The position numbers were made by a program, and so were the translations under genes. DNA of 44,675 bases from the NCBI GenBank assembly GCA_913774955.1, contig CAJYKV010000005.1:1-44675 (forward strand), given 5' to 3'. A model generated the notes under the pieces. It made no database searches, had not been told where the DNA came from, and saw only the letters and a list, made by a program, of their open reading frames with translations. This DNA is from an uncultured Acidovorax sp. Lineage in GTDB: Bacteria; Pseudomonadota; Gammaproteobacteria; Burkholderiales; Burkholderiaceae_C. Every line of letters begins with the position of its first letter. The first letter of the stretch is position 1. Of this stretch, positions 1-6,818 are shown piece after piece.

Positions 1-473
1 CCCGCCGCGTCGCCGACCTCATCGCCGAGATCGGCGCCGCCACCCACGAGCAGGAGCAGGGCATCTCCCAGGTCAGCGACGCCGTCAACCAGCTCGACCA
101 GGTCACCCAGCAGAACGCCGCCCTCGTAGAGGAATCCGCCGCCGCCGCCGACAGCCTCAACTCCCAGGCCGCACGCCTCGTGCAGCTCGTCAGCGTCTTC
201 CAGATCGATGCCGCCGCGCACGCCGCGCAGGACACGATCGCGCAGGCACAGGCGCACAGCCGCGCGACCGCCCGCGCTGCAGCCATCGCCGCGGCACCTT
301 CCGCGGCACAGGCCGGCGGCCTTGCCAACGCACCCGCCGCTCCACGGCCTGTGCCGGCCCCGCAGAAGAAGCCTGCAACCGCGACTGCGGCATCGGCTGC
401 GGCATCCGCCCCCCGTCTGGCGGCCACGGCCACCGTGGGCAAGGCATCGCAGGACGACTGGGAAACCTTCTGA
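1..473 (+). CDS. Methyl-accepting chemotaxis protein, C-terminal part (5' end outside window)
   Basis: This is the end of a chemoreceptor that signals through CheA/CheW at the membrane. The reading frame is open from base 3. The first ~60 codons encode the helical tail of an MCP signalling domain, including the typical strings SQVSDAVNQLDQVTQQNAAL and VEESAAAADSL around the methylation helix. An Ala/Pro-rich flexible linker of about 90 residues follows. The last residues are DDWETF. The final DWETF closely resembles the NWETF pentapeptide that docks CheR and CheB at the end of high-abundance receptors, so this receptor probably recruits its own adaptation enzymes. The sensory domain and transmembrane segments are not in the window, so the ligand is unknown. 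The next gene is convergent, with a 31-base gap and no clear terminator. Confidence 0.93.
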   Translation, partial: RRVADLIAEIGAATHEQEQGISQVSDAVNQLDQVTQQNAALVEESAAAADSLNSQAARLVQLVSVFQIDAAAHAAQDTIAQAQAHSRATARAAAIAAAPSAAQAGGLANAPAAPRPVPAPQKKPATATAASAAASAPRLAATATVGKASQDDWETF

Positions 474-504
474 GCCTCCTGCGACTTCCGGGCGCCCGCC
501 CCGC

Positions 505-1050
505 TCAGGTGCGCAGCCAGAGCTGCATGTGCGGATAGGGCTCGCAGCCCAGGGCCTGGGCCCGCGAAGGCCCCAGCGCCATGCCGGAGGCCTCCAGGCC
601 CGCCAGCCCGAGATAGACCCCCATGCCGAAGGTGAAGCGCAGGCTCTGCGCCTGGCCGTGGTAGCCGCCGGCGTGGAACAGCACGGCGGGATCGAGCCCC
701 AGATGGCAGGACGCGGCCCAGGCCCAGGCCGTGGCCTCGATCTCGCCGCCGTGCTCCACGGCCGGCAGTTCCTGCAGCGCATCGTCCATCTGCACGCGCA
801 GCGCGGCGGGCACCACCGCCAGATGGCCCGCCTCGTGCAGCAGATCGCCGGGCCACCGCAGCCGCGCCCGGTCCACGCAGAGCCCGCCGCGCTCGATGCG
901 CACGCCGGGCAGGAAGGAGCCCTGCGGCAGCGGCGCCTCGCGCACCGGCAGCCCGATGCCGCGCAGGAAGTCGATGAGGCGCAGCGCCAATGCGCCGTGG
1001 TCCGGGTCCGCGGAAAGGTGCGTGTGCATGGGTTGCTCCCCGGCGGCCAT
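505..1050 (-). CDS. Small conserved-looking protein with an HExxH metal-binding motif
   Basis: I do not recognise a named family. The 181-residue product carries HEAGH at residues 72-76, preceded by hydrophobic LL and followed by LAVVP, which is the layout of a zinc metallopeptidase active-site helix. About 27 residues later comes EIEATAWAWA (E103, E105), a plausible third zinc ligand of gluzincin type. There is no signal peptide or membrane segment. The chosen ATG overlaps the stop of the upstream gene by one base (TGATG), which implies translational coupling. A second ATG at 1029 (MHTH) would give 174 residues and keep the motif. It is the last gene of an operon with a ceramidase-like protein and a lipid carrier/acyltransferase, so a role linked to membrane lipids is possible but unproven. 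Confidence 0.75.
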   Translation of the reverse strand: MAAGEQPMHTHLSADPDHGALALRLIDFLRGIGLPVREAPLPQGSFLPGVRIERGGLCVDRARLRWPGDLLHEAGHLAVVPAALRVQMDDALQELPAVEHGGEIEATAWAWAASCHLGLDPAVLFHAGGYHGQAQSLRFTFGMGVYLGLAGLEASGMALGPSRAQALGCEPYPHMQLWLRT

Positions 1051-3041
1051 CAGCGGGCCAGCAGTTGCGCCACGCGCGCCTGCAGCGCCTCGGGCTGCAC
1101 CGCCTCGGGTCGCATGGGCGCGCCCACGTGCAGGCCGACGCGGTTGAAGAAGCCCCGGCGGAACGGCCGCGCCATCGCCGTGCCCTCCACCCGGCTGAAG
1201 AACGATCCCCACAGGTTGGTGAGCGCCACCGGCACCACCGGAGGTCGCAGGCCGTCTTCCGCCGCGCGTTCCAGGATCTTCATGATGCCGCCCTTGAAGG
1301 GCTGCAGCCGCCCGTCGCGCGTGATGCCGCCCTCGGGGAAGATCGCGAGCAGGTCGCCCTCCTTCAGCACCTGCGCGGCGCGCTCGAATGCGGCTTCGTA
1401 GACGGCCGGGTCCTCCTTCTGCGGCGCGATCGGAATCGCCTTGGCAAGCCGGAACAGCCAGCCCAGCACCGGGACGCGGAAGATGCGGTGGTCCATCACG
1501 AAACGGATCGGCCGGGGGCTCGCCGCCATGAGCAGCACCGCATCGACGAAGCTCACGTGGTTGCAGACGAGCACCGCCGCGCCCTGCGCGGGAATGTGCG
1601 CGTCGCCCGTCACGCGGAAGCGGTACACCAGCCGCGAGAGCACCCAGGCCACGAAGCGCAGCAGGTATTCCGGCACGATCAGGAAGATGTAGCCCGCCAC
1701 CAGCGCATTGGCGATGCCGGTGAACAGGAACACCTGCGGCACGCTCCAGCCGGCCGACAGCAGCGCGCCGGCGATCACCGAACTGGCGATCATGAAGAGC
1801 GCGTTCAGGATGTTGTTGGCCGCGATGATGCGCGCGCGGTGCGTGGGCTGGCTGCGCATCTGGATGAGCGCGTACATCGGCACGCTGTAGAGCCCGGCGA
1901 ACAGCGACAGCAGCAGCAGGTCGGCCATCACGCGCCAGTGCGCGGACTGCGCCAGGAACGCGGAGAGGCCCATCGCGGGCACCGCCGGCAGGCCGCGCGA
2001 GGCGAAGTACAGGTCGATGGCGAACACGCTCATGCCGATCGCTCCGAGCGGCACCAGACCCACCTCGACATGCCGGCGCGAGAGCACCTCGCACAGCAGC
2101 GAGCCGATGCCGATGCCCACCGAGAACACCACCAGCAGCAGCGATGCCACGTGCTCGTCGCCGTGCAGCACCTCCTTGGCGAAACTAGGGAACTGCGACA
2201 GGAACACCGCGCCGAAGAACCACATCCAGCTGATGCCGAGCAGCGAGCGGAACACCACCACGTTGCCGTGCGCGAGCTTCAGGTTGCGCCACGTCTCGCT
2301 GACGGGATTCCAGTTGATGACCAGGCCCGGATCGGTGGCCGGCGCGCTCGGGATGAACTGCGCCACCAGACGCCCCGCCAGCGCCACCAGCACGCAGGCG
2401 GCCGCCACCCAGGCATGGCCCACGCCGGGCACCGCCACCAGCAGCCCGCCCGCCACCTGGCCGAGCAGGATCGCGACGAAGGTGCCCATCTCCACCATGC
2501 CGTTGCCGCCCGTCAGCTCCCGGTCGGACAGCACCTGGGGCAGGTAGGCGAACTTCACCGGGCCGAACAGCGTGGAGTGCAGCCCCATCAGGAAGGTGCA
2601 GGCCAGCAGCACCACCGGGCTCGACGCCACGAAGCCCCAGGCCGCCACCAGCATGATGGCGATCTCGAGGTTCTTCACGAAGCGGATCATCCGCGTCTTG
2701 TCGACCTTGTCGGTGAGCTGGCCAGACGTGGCCGAGAACAGCAGGAACGGCAGGATGAACAGCGCGCCGATCACCAGCCCCGCCATGGACGGCGGCATCC
2801 ACGACACGCTCAACTGGTAGGTCACCATCACGGTGAAGGCGAACTTGAAGAGGTTGTCGTTGGCCGCGCCCGCGAACTGCGTCCAGAAGAACGGCGCGAA
2901 CCGCCGCTGGCGCAGCAGCGCGAACTGGTTGGGATGGTCCCCATGCCCGCCGTCGGCAGCCGTGGAAACCTCTGTCGTCGCCGCCCTGCGGATCTGCTCC
3001 TGGCTCATGCCCTGCTCCTGGGATGTGTCGAATCGGTTCAT
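1050..3041 (-). CDS. MFS lysophospholipid-transporter-like protein fused to a PlsC-type 1-acylglycerol-phosphate acyltransferase
   Basis: This is a 663-residue inner-membrane fusion protein. Residues ~40-460 form a 12-helix major facilitator domain resembling LplT, the carrier that flips lysophospholipids inward. Residues ~475-640 form a PlsC-like acyltransferase with the catalytic motif NHVSFVD (H495, D500) and the substrate-binding motif FPEGG at 568-572. In the known LplT/Aas system the carrier brings in lysophosphatidylethanolamine and an acyltransferase re-acylates it. Here the two activities are joined and the acyl-ACP synthetase part of Aas is absent. The start ATG at 3041 overlaps the ceramidase-like gene stop by 4 bases (ATGA). 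An in-frame ATG at 3008 is an alternative. The downstream HExxH gene also overlaps, giving a tightly coupled three-gene operon. The acyl donor and acceptor are inferred only from family knowledge. Confidence 0.9.
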   Translation of the reverse strand: MNRFDTSQEQGMSQEQIRRAATTEVSTAADGGHGDHPNQFALLRQRRFAPFFWTQFAGAANDNLFKFAFTVMVTYQLSVSWMPPSMAGLVIGALFILPFLLFSATSGQLTDKVDKTRMIRFVKNLEIAIMLVAAWGFVASSPVVLLACTFLMGLHSTLFGPVKFAYLPQVLSDRELTGGNGMVEMGTFVAILLGQVAGGLLVAVPGVGHAWVAAACVLVALAGRLVAQFIPSAPATDPGLVINWNPVSETWRNLKLAHGNVVVFRSLLGISWMWFFGAVFLSQFPSFAKEVLHGDEHVASLLLVVFSVGIGIGSLLCEVLSRRHVEVGLVPLGAIGMSVFAIDLYFASRGLPAVPAMGLSAFLAQSAHWRVMADLLLLSLFAGLYSVPMYALIQMRSQPTHRARIIAANNILNALFMIASSVIAGALLSAGWSVPQVFLFTGIANALVAGYIFLIVPEYLLRFVAWVLSRLVYRFRVTGDAHIPAQGAAVLVCNHVSFVDAVLLMAASPRPIRFVMDHRIFRVPVLGWLFRLAKAIPIAPQKEDPAVYEAAFERAAQVLKEGDLLAIFPEGGITRDGRLQPFKGGIMKILERAAEDGLRPPVVPVALTNLWGSFFSRVEGTAMARPFRRGFFNRVGLHVGAPMRPEAVQPEALQARVAQLLAR

Positions 3042-3925
3042 CGCGTCTTCGTACCGGCGGGCATTGTGCCTTCGCCGCCGCGGCGCCAGGGCGTGCCGCG
3101 TTCGCAGCGCGCGAAATAGCGCCCGGGCGCCAGCGCCGACAACACCGGCCAGGCCGCCATCGCCGCGGCCAGGTGCTTGAGGCCGTGGCCGGACACGAGG
3201 TGGCCGGTGGCCGCGAACACCGCCGCATCGCCCGCCTCCAGCAGCTTGGCGAGCGCGTACCAGCCGATCACCGCGGCCAGCGGGACGCCCAGGCGCCCCG
3301 GCAGCGGCGCGCGGCCGGCACGGCGGCTCCGCCACGCATCGGCGGCCAGCGCCAGCAGGAGCAGCATGCCGCCGCCCTGCAGCACCGCCCAGGGCCACTG
3401 GTCGCCCGTGATGCCCCAGGTGCGCAGCGCCGCCCCGCCGCCGGCCAGCACCGCCACCGCGGCGAGCGCCGCGGCGCGGACACCGATGCGCTCGTCCACC
3501 GCGAGCGCCAGCATGCCGGCGAAGGCCACGAGCATGACCGCGCGGTCGGCCAGCAGCGTGATGCCGTGCGGTTGCCAGTGGTAGAGCGCCGAGCCCGCCG
3601 CGGTGAGCAGCAGCCCCGCGAAGAACGTGCCCGCGGCCAGGGCGGTGGCTGCACGCAGCGCGCCCTCCCGCACACGGGCGGCCAGCCGCGCCAGCCCGAA
3701 GCATCCCAACCATGCGAATGGCAGGTTGGTGAGCACGTCCAGGGCGTGCGGCAGGCCCCAGAACGTGCGCTGGTCCGCATAGGCATGGGCCTGCGGCCCG
3801 GGCAGCAGGGTGGGGCCCGCCAGTGCCAGCGCCAGGCAGGCCAGCAGCGTGGCGCAGAGCGCGGCTTCGCGCCGGGAGGGATGCAGGCGGGCGGCGCGGA
3901 TCGGGGTTTCGGGAGCGTGTTCCAT
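3038..3925 (-). CDS. Ceramidase/CREST-superfamily membrane hydrolase
   Basis: This is a 295-residue integral membrane protein with about seven hydrophobic segments. It shows the spaced residues of the CREST superfamily (alkaline ceramidase, PAQR receptors, Per1): S112 and H116 in GSALYHW, D127 in LLADRAV, and H247/H251 in GHGLKHL near the end. In alkaline ceramidases these residues hold a zinc ion and cleave an amide bond. The bacterial members are poorly characterised, so the substrate could be an acyl-amide lipid other than ceramide. It is the first gene of an operon whose next gene begins inside its stop codon. It is divergent from the HTH regulator at 4066, with 140 bases between the two starts. 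The residues after ~275 are a polar tail. Confidence 0.82.
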   Translation of the reverse strand: MEHAPETPIRAARLHPSRREAALCATLLACLALALAGPTLLPGPQAHAYADQRTFWGLPHALDVLTNLPFAWLGCFGLARLAARVREGALRAATALAAGTFFAGLLLTAAGSALYHWQPHGITLLADRAVMLVAFAGMLALAVDERIGVRAAALAAVAVLAGGGAALRTWGITGDQWPWAVLQGGGMLLLLALAADAWRSRRAGRAPLPGRLGVPLAAVIGWYALAKLLEAGDAAVFAATGHLVSGHGLKHLAAAMAAWPVLSALAPGRYFARCERGTPWRRGGEGTMPAGTKTR

Positions 3926-4047
3926 GGGGATCGGCAGGGTGGGTGGAGGGGCGGGCCGGCAGTTGCGGGCCCTTGGGTGGCAGTCTCATGCCGAGCCCCT
4001 CCCCCAGCATCGTGCAGTGCCACCAGGCCTCCCCACGGCCACTTCCA

Positions 4048-4064
4048 GTATCCATAATCGATAC
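4048..4064 (+). promoter_or_regulatory. Inverted repeat GTATC-N7-GATAC overlapping a -10-like hexamer, directly before the HTH gene
   Basis: The arms GTATC (4048-4052) and GATAC (4060-4064) are perfect inverted repeats. The 7-base loop contains CATAAT (4053-4058), which fits a sigma-70 -10 element. The ATG of the HTH gene begins at 4066, seven bases after that hexamer and without any Shine-Dalgarno sequence. The layout fits a leaderless transcript and an operator for self-repression. No good -35 is visible. Confidence 0.4.
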
Positions 4065-4065
4065 C

Positions 4066-4797
4066 ATGAGCACCACCGCCGATCTCATCGCCGCCCTGAA
4101 GAAGGAACTCAAGGCCGCGCACATGACGTATGCCGACCTCGCGCAGTCCCTCGGCATGGCCGAATCCAGCGTCAAGCGCATGCTGGCGCGCGGCGACATG
4201 CCGCTGTCGCGCATCGACGCCATCTGTCGTACGCTGCGGCTGGATTTCGCGGACCTCGCGCGCCGCGTGGCCGACAACCAGCCACTGCTCGACCAGCTCT
4301 CGCTGGAGCAGGAGCGCGCCGTGGTGGCCGACAAGAAGCTGCTGCTCATGGCGATCTGCGTGCTGAGCCAGTGGACGCTGGAGCAGATCCTCGGCACCTA
4401 CCGGCTCTCGGACGCGGAGGGCGTGAAGTACCTCGCGCAGCTGGACCGCATCGGCATCATCGAGCTGCGCCCGCTCAACCGCTACCGGCTCAAGCTCGCC
4501 AAGACCTTCCGCTGGCGCGCGCACGGTCCGGTGATGCACTACTTCCGCGACCATGCCCTGCTCGACTACTTCGCGGGCGGCTTCGACGGGCCCGGCGAAG
4601 GCGTGCTGATGGTGCACGGCGCGATCGGCCGCAGCCTCGCGCCGGCCTTCCAGGAGCGGCTGCAGCGGGTGGCGCACGATTTCGCGCAGCAGCACCTGGC
4701 CGACCAGCGCATGCCCGAAGGCGAGCGCGAGGGCTACACCGTGCTGCTGGCCATGCGCCGCTGGGAGTTCGAGGCGTTCACCGCGATGCGGCGCTGA
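4066..4797 (+). CDS. XRE-type helix-turn-helix transcriptional regulator with an uncharacterised C-terminal domain
   Basis: This 243-residue cytoplasmic protein is predicted to bind DNA. Residues ~5-60 form an XRE-like helix-turn-helix (YADLAQSLGMAESSVKRML, followed by the scaffold helix SRIDAICRTLRLDFADLA). Residues ~75-130 look like a second winged-helix segment (WTLEQILGTYRLSDAEGVKYL, then LDRIGIIELRPLNRYRL). The remainder is not recognised. It may sense or oligomerise. The gene is divergent from the ceramidase-like operon, so regulating that operon and itself is the simplest guess. No ribosome-binding site precedes the ATG, and an inverted repeat abuts the start. Confidence 0.8.
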   Translation: MSTTADLIAALKKELKAAHMTYADLAQSLGMAESSVKRMLARGDMPLSRIDAICRTLRLDFADLARRVADNQPLLDQLSLEQERAVVADKKLLLMAICVLSQWTLEQILGTYRLSDAEGVKYLAQLDRIGIIELRPLNRYRLKLAKTFRWRAHGPVMHYFRDHALLDYFAGGFDGPGEGVLMVHGAIGRSLAPAFQERLQRVAHDFAQQHLADQRMPEGEREGYTVLLAMRRWEFEAFTAMRR

Positions 4798-4950
4798 GGA
4801 CTGCATGGCTGCGGCAACGGGCGCGAAACACCTGCACACACAGCTTCGCACGGCGGCGACACGGGAGCGACATGGCCTTGACGCAGGGCCGCGACGATGC
4901 CTCCATGGGCTCGGAGACGAGCCTGCCTCGCAGCTACCAGGAGACTTCCC

Positions 4951-5385
4951 ATGACCACCCGCAAGGCCCTTTCCCTCTCCGCCGCCTCGCTCGCGCTGGC
5001 CGCGTCCATGGGCGCGGTGACCGCCACCGCGCAGGCCGCGACCAGCGCCACCGTGATCGTGCAATCCGGGCCGCAGTACGTCGCCCCCGCCCCGGTGGCG
5101 GTGCAGCACTGGACGCCAGCGCCGCCCCCGCCGCCGCGCTACGAACGGGTGCCGCCGCCGCGCCGCGGCATGGTCTGGGAACAGGGCCATTGGGAATGGC
5201 GGGGCCGCGGCCACGCCTGGGTGCCGGGCCACTGGCTGCGCGCACGGCCGGGCTACGTCTACCGGCAGCCCGGCTGGCAGCAGCACGGCAACCGCTGGGA
5301 GATGCGCCGCGGCGGTTGGGACCGCGACGGCGACGGCGTGCCCAACCGCCAGGACCGCCGCCCGAACGATCCGTACCGCTACTGA
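4951..5385 (+). CDS. Exported WxxGxW-repeat protein with a calcium-binding-like tail
   Basis: This 144-residue protein has a clear Sec signal peptide (residues 1-29, ending AQA-A) and so is exported to the periplasm or outer surface. The mature part is Pro-rich and then carries the WxxGxW motifs WEQGHW and WVPGHW. These belong to a small repeat family common in Burkholderiales exported proteins of unknown function. The C-terminus contains DRDGDGVPNRQD, which resembles the DxDGDGxxD calcium-binding repeats of thrombospondin-3 and OmpA-linked regions. AGGAGA stands about seven bases before the ATG. No partner is evident, since the flanking genes are separated by 150-200 bases. Confidence 0.8.
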   Translation: MTTRKALSLSAASLALAASMGAVTATAQAATSATVIVQSGPQYVAPAPVAVQHWTPAPPPPPRYERVPPPRRGMVWEQGHWEWRGRGHAWVPGHWLRARPGYVYRQPGWQQHGNRWEMRRGGWDRDGDGVPNRQDRRPNDPYRY

Positions 5386-5579
5386 GAGAAGGACGGCCCG
5401 CCCGGGCCTTGCGGCCGCCGCGACGGGCCGCGGAGGCACCCACGGACCCCATAACCATATAGGCGGGCGGGCATGAAGGCTTGCCCACAATGGCGCATTC
5501 CTTGCTTGGCCGCAGGCCGACCCACCCGGGCGGTCCTGCCGAGGCAGGGCTCCTGTTTCTTACCTGGAACCCTTCGCAC

Positions 5580-6599
5580 ATGCGCCGTTTTTCCGACTCC
5601 TTCTCCTGGCTGGGTGCCGCCGCGCTCGCCGCCGCGGCCTGGACCGCTGCCTCCCCGGCCCTGGCCGCCGATCCGCACGGCGCCGCCGACTGGCCGCGCC
5701 AGCCCGTCACGCTCATCATGGGCTTCCCGGCAGGCTCCGGCGTGGATGTGGTGGCGCGCTCCGTGCAGGAGCCGCTCAGCCAGAAGCTGGGCCAGCCGGT
5801 CATCATCGACTACAAGTCCGGCGCGGCCGGCAACATCGCCAGCGAATATGTCGCCCGCGCCAAACCCGACGGCTACACCCTCGCCTTCGGCACCGCGGCC
5901 ACGCACGGCAGCAACGCCGCGCTCTACAAGAAGCTGCCGTTCGACGTGGAGGCCGACTTCGTGCCCGTGGGCACGCTCATCGACGTCTCGAACGTGCTCA
6001 CCATCAACCCGAACGTGATCGACGCGAAGACCCTCAAGGAATTCGTCGAGATCGTGAAGGCGAACCCCGGCAAGTACAACTACGCCTCGACCGGCAACGG
6101 CGCCGGCACGCACATGGCGTTCGCCGAATTCAACGCGCGCCTGGGCCTGAACATGGTGCACGTGCCCTACAAGGGCGGCCCGGAAGCCATCACGTCGGTG
6201 GTGCGCGGCGAGACCTGCTGCATCATGAACCAGGTGCAGACCGTGCTGCCGCACTACAAAGCCGGCAAGGTGCGCCTGCTCGGCGTGACCACCGCGAAGC
6301 CGGTGGCCGCGGTGAAGGAGGTGCCGCCGATCGCCGCGAGCGGGCTGCCCGGTACCCAGGGTTTCGACAGTTCGATCTGGTTCGGCATCTTCGCGCCCAA
6401 GGGCACCGACCCGGCCATCGTGCACAGGCTGAACACCGCACTGCGCGAAGTGCTGGAGCAGCCCGACGTTCGCCAGCGCTTCGAATCGCAGGGCAACACG
6501 GTGCGCATCGAGACGCCGGAGCAGTTCGCGCGGACGGTGCACCAGGACCGCGCGAAGTGGGCGCAGGTGGTGAAGGACGCGAAGATCAGCGTGGACTAG
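5580..6599 (+). CDS. Bug-family tripartite tricarboxylate (TTT) substrate-binding protein
   Basis: This 339-residue periplasmic receptor has a signal peptide (about residues 1-29, ending ALA-A). The mature N-terminus has the Bug signature strand and loop (PVTLIMGFPAGSGVDVVAR, then QPVIIDYKSGAAGNIASEYV) that cups a carboxylate ligand between two lobes. Later segments (GKYNYASTGNGAGTHMAFAE, MVHVPYKGGPEAITSVVRGE) are also typical. These receptors are amplified in Burkholderiales and are often encoded away from any TctAB membrane genes, as here. The ligand cannot be read from sequence. ATG 5580 is preferred over upstream in-frame starts because only it places the signal peptide at the N-terminus. 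Confidence 0.93.
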   Translation: MRRFSDSFSWLGAAALAAAAWTAASPALAADPHGAADWPRQPVTLIMGFPAGSGVDVVARSVQEPLSQKLGQPVIIDYKSGAAGNIASEYVARAKPDGYTLAFGTAATHGSNAALYKKLPFDVEADFVPVGTLIDVSNVLTINPNVIDAKTLKEFVEIVKANPGKYNYASTGNGAGTHMAFAEFNARLGLNMVHVPYKGGPEAITSVVRGETCCIMNQVQTVLPHYKAGKVRLLGVTTAKPVAAVKEVPPIAASGLPGTQGFDSSIWFGIFAPKGTDPAIVHRLNTALREVLEQPDVRQRFESQGNTVRIETPEQFARTVHQDRAKWAQVVKDAKISVD

Positions 6600-6601
6600 A
6601 G

Positions 6602-6725
6602 ATCAACCCCCTGAGCGGCTTGCGCCGCTCCCCCCTTCTCGCGTGGCGCTGCGCGCCTCGGGAAGGGGGGCACCCCCTGTGGCCTGGCAAAGCCAGTTCC
6701 ACGGGGGTCGCTGGCTTGGGCCGCG
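6602..6725. repeat. Structured intergenic repeat made of consecutive stem-loops (Comamonadaceae REP-like)
   Basis: The repeat starts two bases after the Bug receptor stop. There are three successive inverted repeats. The first is GAGCGG/CCGCTC (6613-6618, 6625-6630). The second is CCCCCCTTC/GAAGGGGGG (6630-6638, 6662-6670). The third is an imperfect ACCCCCTGTGG/CCACGGGGGT pair with an inner CTGGC-AAA-GCCAG. I associate this composition with a dispersed intergenic element in Acidovorax-like genomes, from memory and not from a search. It probably also ends or stabilises the upstream transcript. No second copy is seen in this window. Confidence 0.55.
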
Positions 6726-6818
6726 CCGGTTTTCAACGTCTTCACGAAGCGGACCGCGTTGTCATCGCATTCCGCGGCGCTGCCTCAACGCCCTTCCGCC
6801 TCCTGCAACAATCTTTCC

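Noticed and set aside
990-3119. Plus-strand 709-codon frame opposite the lipid operon
   Set aside because: It is rich in His, Arg and Gln with no domain, typical of antisense frames in GC-rich DNA.
3042-4397. N-terminal extension of the MFS-acyltransferase frame to 4397
   Set aside because: It would run through the whole ceramidase-like gene on the same strand. The extension is low-complexity and the ATG at 3041 overlaps the upstream stop as in an operon.
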